In this document: piece after piece, positions 8,453-17,775 of the stretch
How positions within the stretch are numbered: the stretch's first letter is position 1
Layout: each line of letters opens with the position of its first letter
Source of the DNA: Cytophagia bacterium CHB2
Lineage (GTDB): Bacteria > Zhuqueibacterota > Zhuqueibacteria > Zhuqueibacterales > Zhuqueibacteraceae
Reading direction: 5' to 3'
DNA length: 47,305 nucleotides
Assembly (NCBI GenBank): GCA_030263535.1
Contig: SZPB01000007.1
Coordinates: forward strand, 1-47,305
Notes under the pieces: generated by a model
Databases searched by the model: none
The model's input: the letters and a program-made list of their open reading frames with translations, nothing else
What the model was told of the DNA's origin: nothing
Made by a program: the position numbers and the translations under genes

Positions 8453-11053
8453 CTATCTATTCTTGAGAGTAAGCTCGATGGTAGTATCTTGTGTGGGATC
8501 GAGTTGCACGTAATCAGGCAGAGCTTTGCCGTCTTTCATCACATAACCTTGTTGCCGGAAGGCTCGCAGGTGAAGCAGCATCTTATTATGAGCTATTGCG
8601 TTGCGCAGCCGGGCAATGAAAATTGAGGCGGTGCGGCCATCTTCGGCAATCTGCGCGCGCAACGAGAGCAGGCCGAATTCTGTGGGCGCCTGGTTGAGTT
8701 CGATTTTTACATTGGGCGCCAGCCATGCTGCCGGCACACCGGCAAGCAATGAGAGTTGATCGCCCTGCTCCGACACCAGCATACGGCGCAGCAAGGCGAT
8801 ATAAAAAGCGCTGGCGCTGGCATTGGAAGCATCGCCGGCAGTGCGATTGCCGATACCTTGTGGATGTTGCTCTTCCACCCAGGTTCCCAAAGGCGAAGCA
8901 TGATTGGCGATCGCGTACAATGCCGCAACGGCTTGCTCGCGATTGCCGTACCAAAGATGCGCCATGCCGCGCAGGGCATCAAAGAATGGCCAGACGCCAT
9001 TCATTAACCATCCGGTGTTGACCGTAAGCCCCTGCTTCAAGCTATCGTCGAGCACGGCGAGTGTGCCGGTAACCAGCTCATTTTTTGCTTCAAGAAAGCC
9101 GCCGCGAAAGATGGCTTCCAGCGGCGCCCATTGGCCGCGCTGTGGCGCCTCGGTTTTGGAAGTGTCGGCCACGCGCATCGGCAAGTACCAGTGACCGTGC
9201 GCATCCTGGCGTTTGTCGCGTTCATACGCGCGCTGAAAAGAAGCCATGAACTCATCGAACAATATTTGCCATTGCCGCGCTTCGTTGGCATGTCCCAGCC
9301 AAACTGCCGCCTCGCGCGCCTGGCGCAGCGCAATCAACGACCAATATACGCCGCTGTATTCAGCATTGATGCCAGGAATGCCGCCATCGGTAAAACTCGG
9401 CGGCATCAAACCAAAAAAGGAAGCGTTTGAGTCTGCCAGTGTTTGACGGCGCGTGGCATCGATCCAGGCCAGTCCACGCGTGACGTTCTGCCAGCGCGCG
9501 TTGAGCCACGCAGGATCATTCGCCAGTTGCGCATAGCGGCATACCAGGTAAACCAACAGCGGTGTCTCGCGATACATGACATGCGGCGCCATCACGCGAA
9601 TCTGGCCATCGGGCTGTTGCAAACGTAACACGTTTTCCACTACCGCACGCGCGCCGGCAAGATCGCCCAAAAACGCCGCCGCTTCGACAGCATAAACCAT
9701 GTCATGTAACCACATGCCGCGATAGACGCTCGGCCCGGGTTGAAACTGCAAACGGCCATCCACAGCCTCGCGGATTTGATACATGTTGCGCGCACTGGCT
9801 TCGAGCAAATATTGTATGCCGCGATCGGGAACGTGAATTCGCCCCTGCGGCACATGTGCTTCCTGTTCCCAGAAATTTATCACACGCTGCCGTTCTGCTT
9901 GCAAATCCGGCATGCCCACGAGGCCGCTGGTTACGGCATTGCCGTGCAAAACGATCCCCTCAACTTGGCGGGCGCCAGCAGGAAGTTCGAGCAGCCACTC
10001 GCCGTTGTTGGAGTTTGCGGAAATCGCGCGCGGTGAGGAAAGCAAATACGGCTTGCCATTCCACTTGAGCAAGCCCGTGTCCTTGTCAAAATCAAAATCG
10101 CGCGAAGATTGAATTTTGATGACCGGCGTCACGCTCTCGCCGGCTATTGTCGCGCGCAAGGCGTCGATTCTCGTGGTGGGCGCGTGTGATTCGTTTTCCA
10201 GGCCACAGGGATAATACACCTCCGCTTGCGCGGAAAGCTCGCCGCTCACAATTTGTTCGGTAGAAACCGCCGCGTCCGCAGAAAAAATCCAAAAGGCATT
10301 GAGAAAAACATTGGGATCGGGACTCGCAAGCGCCGCATGCACTTCTATCGCAAGTTCACCGTCGGTGTTTTCATCGTGCGCTTCAAATAAAAATACCTGC
10401 GGGAGATTTCTGCGTCCCTCAGCCATGGGATCGACCGTTTGAAAAGCTGCGCCTTCTACGCGCAATTCCAGAATGCGCATGCCAGCTCTGGGCTTGTAAG
10501 GCTCACAAATGCCGAGCGCGACGCGTTTCTTGCTTCCCGGTTGAATTTGCACGCGATATTGAATTGGGCGATTCACGCCCCACGCGGCATTGCGAAAAGC
10601 AGGATCGGCAACACCTTCGGGCGCGGCCCATCCCACGGCGCCATTCAAGCCATTCAATCTTTTCACGCGCGCGGAAGAAACGGGCGTGGCAGCAATGCGC
10701 GGATTCGGCAGAAGCGCAAAAGCCTCCTGCCGCATGGTGAGGCCATCCCCGGCCCACTCTGTCACCGCAATGGGAATGCGGGGATTTTCAAAATACTGCT
10801 TCGTCAAAGCCAATTCTTTTTCCTTGATGCCGATGCGGATGGTGGTGAGCGGCTTCGCATACGGGCCCGGCCCGAAATCATAGGCCAGCTCCCCTTTCTC
10901 GTTGATCAAGCTTTTTTGCCAATCATCAGGAAAGCAGAGAGCAGCCAGATAAGTTGCCGGGCTGTAGCGGAAGTCAACAGCAGGCTGCTGGCCGAAAATA
11001 GTCGTGCTGAGCAAGAAGATAAAAGTCAGTAATGTTGCGTAAAATTTTTGCAT
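8453..11053 (-). CDS. Secreted six-hairpin glycosidase-like protein
   Basis: This 866 aa protein starts with a signal peptide (MQKFYATLLTFIFLLSTTIFG, then QQ) and so is exported to the periplasm or beyond. Residues ~25-400 look like beta-rich N-terminal domains. From ~410 the (alpha/alpha)6 barrel runs, with YLLEASARNMYQIREAV and then YRGMWLHDMVYAVEAAAFLGD, a pattern typical of six-hairpin glycosidases (rhamnosidase, GH15/GH65/GH116-like clans). I cannot assign a GH family. It is upstream of the GH37-like gene in the same run and likely shares its transcript. The weak ribosome site (GAGA) makes the start slightly uncertain, but the signal peptide supports it. Confidence 0.72.
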   Translation of the reverse strand: MQKFYATLLTFIFLLSTTIFGQQPAVDFRYSPATYLAALCFPDDWQKSLINEKGELAYDFGPGPYAKPLTTIRIGIKEKELALTKQYFENPRIPIAVTEWAGDGLTMRQEAFALLPNPRIAATPVSSARVKRLNGLNGAVGWAAPEGVADPAFRNAAWGVNRPIQYRVQIQPGSKKRVALGICEPYKPRAGMRILELRVEGAAFQTVDPMAEGRRNLPQVFLFEAHDENTDGELAIEVHAALASPDPNVFLNAFWIFSADAAVSTEQIVSGELSAQAEVYYPCGLENESHAPTTRIDALRATIAGESVTPVIKIQSSRDFDFDKDTGLLKWNGKPYLLSSPRAISANSNNGEWLLELPAGARQVEGIVLHGNAVTSGLVGMPDLQAERQRVINFWEQEAHVPQGRIHVPDRGIQYLLEASARNMYQIREAVDGRLQFQPGPSVYRGMWLHDMVYAVEAAAFLGDLAGARAVVENVLRLQQPDGQIRVMAPHVMYRETPLLVYLVCRYAQLANDPAWLNARWQNVTRGLAWIDATRRQTLADSNASFFGLMPPSFTDGGIPGINAEYSGVYWSLIALRQAREAAVWLGHANEARQWQILFDEFMASFQRAYERDKRQDAHGHWYLPMRVADTSKTEAPQRGQWAPLEAIFRGGFLEAKNELVTGTLAVLDDSLKQGLTVNTGWLMNGVWPFFDALRGMAHLWYGNREQAVAALYAIANHASPLGTWVEEQHPQGIGNRTAGDASNASASAFYIALLRRMLVSEQGDQLSLLAGVPAAWLAPNVKIELNQAPTEFGLLSLRAQIAEDGRTASIFIARLRNAIAHNKMLLHLRAFRQQGYVMKDGKALPDYVQLDPTQDTTIELTLKNR

Positions 11054-11111
11054 GATTCTCTGAGCCTATTCATTTGATGATGATTGCAGATTTTGTGCTC
11101 CGGCGATTTTA

Positions 11112-13532
11112 TCAGAACTCGCGAAAGCGCTCTAGTGCCGTTGCCAGCACGCCGAATTGATCGGTCAACAAACCTTCATAACCGCAGGGGCGATCATCCC
11201 AAAATCGCCAATCCACGCCAGTTTTGTTGCCGCCAAAGACCAGGCCGCGCGCCAGGCCTTCACACAGGCGAGACAGCAGCTCATCAGCTTCATCTTTCAT
11301 TCCGACCCAGTAAAGCGCATTGACGAAATGCCGCGTCTGCGCATGCGTGCGGCCGCCGTTTTGATAATAGCCCAGAGGATAACCCTGCATAATATCGGCA
11401 AGATCGGCATCGGGAATGTGCCAGAGATTGCCCGGCAAACCAAGCCGCGGATCAGGCATACCAACTCTTTTGGTTTCCTGCCACAACCGGGCGATGATAG
11501 CACGCGCTACATCATAATCCAACAAGCCGCAACTCACAGCCGCGCCGTTGACAAAAAGAAAAGCGTAATCGTGCAGTTTATTTTCGGCGCAGCGCCAACC
11601 GGCGAGCCATCCGGTTTGGGGATTGAAAAACGTGGCATGATAATTCTTCCGTAAGTCACGCGCCCACACGGCCAACCCTTCCGCAAGTTCTGCCGCTTGC
11701 AATTTGGGAAAAACTTCAGCAAGCACCATCAGTGCGCGATAAAGAATCGCATTCGAAAAGGCGTCTTTCCAACCGAAAGAAATCACATCGAACCAACACG
11801 TGCTCCACTGGCCGGCGCCGCTCACGCCGGTGCGATAGCGGCTTTCGATCAAACCGTCGTGATCGAGATCACGCGCGCACATGAGCTGCAATTGCTGGGA
11901 AATGGCGTCACGATGCTCCTGCACCCAGGCAGGCGTGCCCGAATGTTGCAGATATTCACCGAGTCCCAACAAACAGGCCGCGCCGGTGAGCAAGTATTCG
12001 TCTTCGGTTTGATGAAACTCGCCGTGTTGCCGCATGGCGCCGCTGGAGTAGCCCGGCGCGCCATCCAGCCAGCGCTCGAGCGAGTCGCGCAGTAAATCGA
12101 CGGCATGCAGATGAGGCAATACCTTTCCCATGCGAGTGGTAATCGCCGACCAGTTATCCATGCAAATGGGACAATGCATGGAAGCGCCATTATTGCTCAA
12201 CGTGGCGGTATCCGGGCGATAGGTGAGAGCAGTGAAAGCACATTTTTGAATTGCCGCGGCGATTGGCGACGGCGTGTTTGCAGCCAAAGGAAGCGCGGGC
12301 CGCGCCAGCTTGAATTGTACAACTGATTCAAATGCGCCGGCGGGCAAAAGATAGTGGCCTTCGGGCTGGGGAAGTTCGCCGAGTTTCAATTCGCTGGTGG
12401 TGAGATCCATGGGCCGGTACGTATCCGCGCGCCACAAGGCTTGGCCCTGCAAAGTCTCGATGCGCAACGTGCCATAACGCGGCGCGTGCAGCAACAGCGG
12501 CAATTCCAATAACCCCGTTTCACCTGCGCGCGTGATTTTGCCGATGACATGCGCGGGCGAAACCGTTGGCCGCAACCCTATGAACCACGCACTGCTGTGC
12601 CAGGCCGCCACGCTCTGCGTGGCCTTGCGTGTGGCATGCAGAATCAAACGATCTTCTTCGATTTCCCAATCAAAGTGATAGCGTTGGCCGGCCTGTGGAA
12701 TTTCAAGGTCATATGTTACGCGATTACCTTGCACGCGCGTGGCGCCTTGTACCTCATAGCGCAAGATGGGCGCTGCCAGAGGCCATGAATCCACGGGATG
12801 CAACATCACGCCCTGGGCAAAACTGCCTGCTTGCAGAAAAAGAATGTTCTCATCAGTATTGCCGCGGCCCGACTCATCTATGCCCAAAAAAGAAAAGCCG
12901 GCGCGATTCAAATAAAATCCAATTTGAAGAAAGCGAGTGCGAAAGCGAACTTCACCGGCGCTGCTCTCCACAGTGACGCCTTTGGGCGCGGGCGTAAGTG
13001 AAATCGATTCGCTCGCCAGCGTGCGCTCCTGTCGCGGCGCAAGATCAGAACGTAATTCTCCTTCCAAGACGAACGCACCGGATACTAGATTCCAGGAGGG
13101 CCACCAATTGTCAATGCCGGAGCGCCGGCCTTCGATGATCACAGCGGACGTTGCAATTCCGTTGAGGTCGAACCATTGAGTTTTGCCATTCGGCGCAGCG
13201 TCCACTTCCTGGTTTTGAACATGCACGCGCCACTGGCCCTCCTGCCAAACCAACAAACGAAAAGACGTAATCCAATCCAGATCTTGATAGCTGCCGCATT
13301 TGTGATAACCTTGCGCCGGCCGCAGACCGAGGCGCTGCAAGCGCGCCGGGCCATGGCATTGCAAAACGCGGCTGTGAATAATGCGGCGCTGCGGGGCTTG
13401 TGCTTCGCCGGGCAGCCGCTCCGTCCAAAGCGCGCGTGTGAACGCCAGGCGTTGATGTGAAAACAAATCGCCCATGGGCGGTGTGTGATCGGCAAGCTGT
13501 AGCATATCCATCATCATATCTTTCATCTTCAT
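11112..13532 (-). CDS. Six-hairpin glycosidase-like protein (cytoplasmic)
   Basis: This ~806 aa protein has no signal peptide. The N-terminal half is beta-rich (residues ~20-390). The C-terminal half is an (alpha/alpha)6 barrel, with ARDLDHDGLIESRYRTG (a D.D.DGL element typical of GH63/GH116-type barrels), STCWFDVISFGWKDAFSNA, and PLGYYQNGGRTHAQTRHF near the end. The family is unassigned. The start is ambiguous: GTG at 13535, ATG at 13532 and ATG at 13526 are all in frame, and a GAGG overlapping the upstream sulfotransferase stop fits 13532 only loosely. The N-terminus is unusually rich in methionine (seven Met in the first eleven residues). The small gap to the upstream gene indicates one transcript. 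Confidence 0.7.
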   Translation of the reverse strand: MKMKDMMMDMLQLADHTPPMGDLFSHQRLAFTRALWTERLPGEAQAPQRRIIHSRVLQCHGPARLQRLGLRPAQGYHKCGSYQDLDWITSFRLLVWQEGQWRVHVQNQEVDAAPNGKTQWFDLNGIATSAVIIEGRRSGIDNWWPSWNLVSGAFVLEGELRSDLAPRQERTLASESISLTPAPKGVTVESSAGEVRFRTRFLQIGFYLNRAGFSFLGIDESGRGNTDENILFLQAGSFAQGVMLHPVDSWPLAAPILRYEVQGATRVQGNRVTYDLEIPQAGQRYHFDWEIEEDRLILHATRKATQSVAAWHSSAWFIGLRPTVSPAHVIGKITRAGETGLLELPLLLHAPRYGTLRIETLQGQALWRADTYRPMDLTTSELKLGELPQPEGHYLLPAGAFESVVQFKLARPALPLAANTPSPIAAAIQKCAFTALTYRPDTATLSNNGASMHCPICMDNWSAITTRMGKVLPHLHAVDLLRDSLERWLDGAPGYSSGAMRQHGEFHQTEDEYLLTGAACLLGLGEYLQHSGTPAWVQEHRDAISQQLQLMCARDLDHDGLIESRYRTGVSGAGQWSTCWFDVISFGWKDAFSNAILYRALMVLAEVFPKLQAAELAEGLAVWARDLRKNYHATFFNPQTGWLAGWRCAENKLHDYAFLFVNGAAVSCGLLDYDVARAIIARLWQETKRVGMPDPRLGLPGNLWHIPDADLADIMQGYPLGYYQNGGRTHAQTRHFVNALYWVGMKDEADELLSRLCEGLARGLVFGGNKTGVDWRFWDDRPCGYEGLLTDQFGVLATALERFREF

Positions 13533-13548
13533 CACAAACGCTCACGCC

Positions 13549-14376
13549 TCACGAGAGATAGCCATAGTGCTTGAGCAATTCTTTCGCGCCCGGCTCGTGC
13601 AATAATTCTGCAATAATATTCTGGAATTTGCTTTCCTGCCAGCGGCCAATCGAGCGGTCATTCATGGTTTGCGCCGGATTGAACCAGGCAATGCTTTCTT
13701 TTACGCGGGCAGAATCGGGATAGTGGAGAAACGCCGGAGTGAATTCTTCTTCGATAAACTCACAAATGCGGCGCATGCTTACTTCATAATTGCGCACCAA
13801 ATCTTCATATCGAATGGTGAGCACTTGCGAATGGTTTTCCAACCGCCGGCCCGCGCTGACATCCATGACCCAGCGATGTGACGTGACCCAATAACGTGAA
13901 GCATCGCGCGGATGCACGGAGGTGACAACGTCGCGGCCATCGCGCACAAGGTGAATCAAGCGCGCCGCCTTGCCGAAATGCCGCAGAATGCGCTCGAAAT
14001 AGATCACATTGCGCGGCGTTTTTTCGCACCAACGCGTGCAGCGCACAGGAATTTCATGAGTGAGCAAATACTCATAGATTTTTTCAAGCTTGAAAGGCAT
14101 GTCGAGGTTCGGATTGCGATTGTACATGCCATCCGCGCCATAGCCGTCCGGACACAGCGCCGTGGTTTCGATGTCGATCGCGAAAATTCTGGGATGGCAC
14201 GATAAAATCGAAAGCAGCAGCGTCGTGCCTGAGCGGCCGCAACCGCCAATCACAATCGGCCGCTTGCCAAGCTGCATGATACGCTTTGCTTGTGCGCGCG
14301 AGGCTTTTTGAAAAAGCTGGATTTTTGCCCGGCGATGCGCTTGCCGGCGCGCCAGGGCGTTGCGGAGTTTTTGCAT
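13549..14376 (-). CDS. Sulfotransferase family protein
   Basis: This 275 aa protein carries both PAPS-binding motifs of sulfotransferases: the 5'-phosphosulfate loop GGCGRSGTT at residues 44-52 and the 3'-phosphate-binding strand LIHLVRDGRDVVTS at 140-153. The family transfers sulfate from PAPS to a hydroxyl or amine. The first 38 residues are basic and lack a signal peptide, so the enzyme is probably cytoplasmic or membrane-associated. It sits inside a catabolic cluster between a GH42-like gene (70 bp upstream, holding a half-repeat) and a glycosidase (14 bp downstream). This is odd, because a sulfate-adding enzyme is not expected in breakdown. No sulfatase was recognised in the window. Confidence 0.85.
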   Translation of the reverse strand: MQKLRNALARRQAHRRAKIQLFQKASRAQAKRIMQLGKRPIVIGGCGRSGTTLLLSILSCHPRIFAIDIETTALCPDGYGADGMYNRNPNLDMPFKLEKIYEYLLTHEIPVRCTRWCEKTPRNVIYFERILRHFGKAARLIHLVRDGRDVVTSVHPRDASRYWVTSHRWVMDVSAGRRLENHSQVLTIRYEDLVRNYEVSMRRICEFIEEEFTPAFLHYPDSARVKESIAWFNPAQTMNDRSIGRWQESKFQNIIAELLHEPGAKELLKHYGYLS

Positions 14377-14412
14377 TCACTGAGGCGAAGTTTCGTTCGC
14401 GTATTCTTGCAA

Positions 14413-14440
14413 TGCTTCACAAGATTCTTTCAGAATGACA
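14413..14440. repeat. Half copy of TGTCATTCC-type repeat, copy B
   Basis: Only the right arm (GCTTCACAAGATTCTTTC then AGAATGACA) is present. No matching left arm is found in the preceding 40 bases. It ends 6 bp from the stop codon of the GH42-like gene. Confidence 0.7.
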
Positions 14441-14446
14441 TTCGGG

Positions 14447-16669
14447 TTAGTCGGCCGCGATGAAAAGCCGCACATCTCCCAGTTCCATTTTCAGATGAAG
14501 AACGCGCTGCCGTTCCCCGCTTTCAACGCCGGTCAAGGGTTTATGCAAAGACAGCGTGCGTTCGCCCTCGGAAGTTGCCACAATCATGGCAACATCTTCT
14601 GCGGCAATGACGATATCCGGTTGCGTACTCCACAAATCTGCGCCCGCTTGCTGCGCAAGCCAGCGTAATATTTCAACCGGCAGCGGCGCAGCGCCAACAT
14701 AAACCGAATGCCAGCCTTGATAAGATTTGCGCGCAAACGCGATTTCCTGGGTATCGTGCCAAACGCCCAAAGCTGTTGCGCCATTGTCTTCGACGGCAAA
14801 ACGCGGGGATACTTCTTTCTTCACGCCAAACACAAGCTCACGCCCGGCGACATCGCTGCGAATCAGCATCGGGCCGGGTGTTTCTAAAATTCTGAACCGA
14901 AAACCCGCGAGTTTTTTCATGCGCGCCAAATCCAGCTTGTCCGGCGCAACGAATCCCGGCGCATAAAACCAAACGACGGTGGCGTTGCTGTCTTTGAGCA
15001 CAGCGTGCAAACCTGCGATTTCATCATCGGTGAGATAGAACAAATTCATCATGAGCAACAAACGGTATCTCCGTGCATCAGCAGGTTCGAGATCGAAGCG
15101 ATACAAAAAATCGATTGGAGCGCCCAGGCGGTGCAAGGCGCGCGCCTGCGAATCCATAAACCAGCGGGTGAAAAAATCCAGGCACTGGCCGCCTTTGGAA
15201 TACGGCGCTTCGGCGCGCCAATGGCGCGTGGCGAACAAGCTCTTAGCTTCGTAAACCGCGGCGATTTGCGCGCGCGAACGCATGTCCCAACGCTCGCGCT
15301 GTTCCCCGAGCTTGGTTAAGCGCGCGACTTCGGCAGTGATTCTTTCATCGGCATACCAGCTTTTGCGCGTGCGCAACACCGGGCCGAAATCAAACAACCA
15401 GCCGCCGTTGCCGCTCACCAGCATGCGGCCAAGATCACGCTGCAAAATGCGGCGTGTGCCCTCGAGCGTAGTCGAGCCCACACCGCCGATCATGCACTGC
15501 TCTTTTTCCACTTGTGTGCCGCCGCTGCCGTCGGGATTGATGGGCGGCGGTTCGAGAAACGTGCTGGGATCGATTTCCGCAAAGTAAAGCTTGCCGTGAC
15601 GCTTGAGAGATTCCAACAAAACGCGATAGCCCGCATCGCCGGCCACGCCGCGCGTGCGGCCGAGGTAGTTGCCGGCCTCGTCATAGATTTCATGTTCCCA
15701 CCATTGCCGCTCTTCTTGATTGGTGGTTTGATAAGAATAGGGACTCGCGAGAAAATCAATATCCGGGCTATTCAGAATTTTCTCCGGAGCGAGATGGCCG
15801 CCTTCGTGAATCCACACATTTTCGAGTTGATAACCATAAAAAGCGCCGCAGAGTACTCGATTTTTTGTTTCTTCTTTGGCCACGCGCGCGAAATGCAGCA
15901 ACAAATCCGCATTGAATTCATGAAAGCGGCGATAGTATTCCATCACCGGCTGCTCATGCTCGGGATTGCGCAGCAAGCCGAATGTGGTTTTCACGCGCGC
16001 GTCCAAATCAGGAATGTATCCGAGCTTCTGTTGCATGGGCTTGCTCAAATCCGGCACAAACTCGGACATGAAATAATGCCATTCGCCATAAATGCCGCAA
16101 CCGATTTGATAGCCAAAAATGCGGCTGCGCAGCGGCGAGTTTTCGACGTATTGCAAAAATGCGCGAAACAAATTCTTCATGTCCGCACGCCAGATATCCG
16201 AAGCGAGTGAAGGTTCGCGCAATTGAATGCCCCACAGCCAGCCGCCTTCTTCGCTGCGTATCGCTGCGCGGTATTGCCGGGTATCTTCCGGCTGCAAGGG
16301 CAGCGCGCAAACGATCAACTCACTTTCATGTTCGTCTTTCCACCACTCCGGCACATCCAGCAAAATACGCGGCAGGAAAAACGCCTCAGGATTTTGGGCG
16401 AGCAAACGCGCAAACAAAGCATCGTATTCCGACCAATCATAAATCTCCGGCGCGGGCCAGGCGGCATTCAAGCCCAAAATGGGGTGCAATAAATCAATGC
16501 CGGCTTGTTTGAAAAAAGGCGTGCTGTGTTCGAGTCCCCAGCTCCAGGCCAGCAAGGGATAGACTTCTTCGCCGTTTAGGATCAAACGCGGTGAGCCATT
16601 CTTGACGTTCACGCGCGCATGTGCGGGCGGTTCGTGGCGTAGTTTATCAAGGGTGGAAAATGTTGGCAT
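14447..16669 (-). CDS. GH42-like TIM-barrel glycoside hydrolase
   Basis: This 740 aa protein resembles the beta-galactosidase/GH42-type clan-A TIM barrels. A first strand ends VYPLLAWSWGLEHSTPFFKQAGIDL. The acid/base candidate is Glu196 in GIYGEWHYF and the nucleophile candidate is Glu365 in LYFAEIDPSTF. A class-I glutamine amidotransferase-like or trimerisation domain (LLMMNLFYLTDDEIAGL...) follows, as in GH42. The open frame extends back to a TTG at 16774, but that stretch is a repeat element (16705-16773), so the ATG at 16669 is chosen. No signal peptide is visible, so it is cytoplasmic. The exact family is not certain. Confidence 0.75.
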   Translation of the reverse strand: MPTFSTLDKLRHEPPAHARVNVKNGSPRLILNGEEVYPLLAWSWGLEHSTPFFKQAGIDLLHPILGLNAAWPAPEIYDWSEYDALFARLLAQNPEAFFLPRILLDVPEWWKDEHESELIVCALPLQPEDTRQYRAAIRSEEGGWLWGIQLREPSLASDIWRADMKNLFRAFLQYVENSPLRSRIFGYQIGCGIYGEWHYFMSEFVPDLSKPMQQKLGYIPDLDARVKTTFGLLRNPEHEQPVMEYYRRFHEFNADLLLHFARVAKEETKNRVLCGAFYGYQLENVWIHEGGHLAPEKILNSPDIDFLASPYSYQTTNQEERQWWEHEIYDEAGNYLGRTRGVAGDAGYRVLLESLKRHGKLYFAEIDPSTFLEPPPINPDGSGGTQVEKEQCMIGGVGSTTLEGTRRILQRDLGRMLVSGNGGWLFDFGPVLRTRKSWYADERITAEVARLTKLGEQRERWDMRSRAQIAAVYEAKSLFATRHWRAEAPYSKGGQCLDFFTRWFMDSQARALHRLGAPIDFLYRFDLEPADARRYRLLLMMNLFYLTDDEIAGLHAVLKDSNATVVWFYAPGFVAPDKLDLARMKKLAGFRFRILETPGPMLIRSDVAGRELVFGVKKEVSPRFAVEDNGATALGVWHDTQEIAFARKSYQGWHSVYVGAAPLPVEILRWLAQQAGADLWSTQPDIVIAAEDVAMIVATSEGERTLSLHKPLTGVESGERQRVLHLKMELGDVRLFIAAD

Positions 16670-16704
16670 ATCAATTATTATAGCGCTTTCTGAGTGTGTG
16701 AGTA

Positions 16705-16773
16705 CGTCATCAGAAGGAATCCTGTGAAACTTAGCCCTGATCAAATGCTTCACAAGATTCCTACGGAATGACA
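16705..16773. repeat. TGTCATTCC-type inverted repeat, copy C
   Basis: A 69 bp copy: the left arm CGTCATCAGAAGGAATCCTG is partly decayed at the tip, and the right arm CTTCACAAGATTCC then GGAATGACA is intact. It lies between the sugar isomerase gene and the GH42-like gene and creates a false 35-codon upstream extension of the latter. Confidence 0.82.
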
Positions 16774-16812
16774 ATCACCATATGCAAACAAAAACTACCA
16801 TAAATTGCGAAG

Positions 16813-17625
16813 CTAATGCCGCAGCCGCTCCTTCAACATATCTTTCATATAACAATTGATCTCCCACAAATCGGCAACCGGTTGCCGGGAATAGGGCATC
16901 GTCATCATATAATCCGGCGGCCCGAATTCCGGGCAGATGGTCAATACTTTTGTGCCGATCTGCTTATGATGATCAACGATCTTTTGCCACCATTGCACGT
17001 GGAAATTCACCGCACCCTCCCACTCCGGCGCACGGGGATCAGCGACCTGCGGGCCTTCGGGAAAACCGACGCGCGCATGAATGTGATGGCTGTGCGCAAT
17101 CGCGGCGTGCATGGCTTCATCCTGATCCTGCAAATAGGATTCATGCACGCAGCACCAATGCGAAAAATCTGCCGTGAGTTTCAGCTCCGGCATTTTCTTC
17201 AAAAGCGTCGTGGTCGCAGTCGTGGAGAATGTCATTCTACCGCGATGAATTTCGTGTGTGACAGTGAAGCCGAGTTCTTGCTCCAGCGCTGCAGCTTTCC
17301 AGCAAATTGACAGATTGTTGGCGGTGGTAAAGTAGTCCTTGCCGGTGTGTGAATTGACCAGAACGGGATTCAACTCGGTATTGCGGCGGTACTGCAATTC
17401 AAAGCTCTGTGCGTGTTCTTTGGGAGTAGCGCCTTCTGTCCACTGCTGCGCGACAAACAACAAATCCAGATCGCGCAGCAGTGTTTGCAGTTCCTGGCGC
17501 TGCACGGGATCAGCCGGCGCACCCATTTCCACGCCGTCGAAGCCGCCGTTTTTAATCATTTGCAGATTTGCCGCAAGCGTGGGCTGTTCCATGCCCCACA
17601 TACCGCGGATGAATTTTAGTTGCAT
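16813..17625 (-). CDS. Sugar phosphate isomerase/epimerase-like TIM barrel
   Basis: This 270 aa protein matches the xylose-isomerase-like/AP-endonuclease-2 TIM-barrel superfamily. The strand-end metal ligand set is visible: Glu125 in THEIHRG, Asp153 with His156 in TADFSHW, His183/Arg185 in HIHARVGFPEGPQ and Glu233 in CPEFGP. The family includes ketose 3-epimerases and inosose dehydratases/isomerases. It probably rearranges a sugar or inosose released from the glycan. There is no signal peptide. The ATG at 17625 lacks a clear ribosome site. It lies downstream of the GH172-like gene, with a tandem repeat in the 150 bp gap. Confidence 0.85.
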   Translation of the reverse strand: MQLKFIRGMWGMEQPTLAANLQMIKNGGFDGVEMGAPADPVQRQELQTLLRDLDLLFVAQQWTEGATPKEHAQSFELQYRRNTELNPVLVNSHTGKDYFTTANNLSICWKAAALEQELGFTVTHEIHRGRMTFSTTATTTLLKKMPELKLTADFSHWCCVHESYLQDQDEAMHAAIAHSHHIHARVGFPEGPQVADPRAPEWEGAVNFHVQWWQKIVDHHKQIGTKVLTICPEFGPPDYMMTMPYSRQPVADLWEINCYMKDMLKERLRH

Positions 17626-17641
17626 GATTTAATTGAGAAGT

Positions 17642-17775
17642 GAAGTCAGGCTTGAACGCAAAGCGTTAATATGGTATTTTGACCGATTGCATCCAAGCCT
17701 GACTTCGCCGGCTTGGACGCAACGCATTGAGATATATTTTGATCCATTGAGTCCAAGCCTGGCTTCGCTGGCTTG
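17642..17775. repeat. Tandem ~60 bp inverted-repeat unit, two copies
   Basis: Unit 1 starts CTTGAACGCAA at 17651 and unit 2 starts CTTGGACGCAA at 17712; each ends in TCCAAGCCTG(A/G)CTTCGC. Period is 60-61 bp. The first unit is bounded by a perfect 13 bp inverted pair GAAGTCAGGCTTG (17642-17654) and CAAGCCTGACTTC (17694-17706). Related arms occur at 41361-41422. Confidence 0.8.

Noticed and set aside
16670-16774. N-terminal extension of the GH42-like protein from a TTG
   Set aside because: It is made of repeat sequence (copy C) and has no counterpart in the family; the ATG at 16669 fits better.
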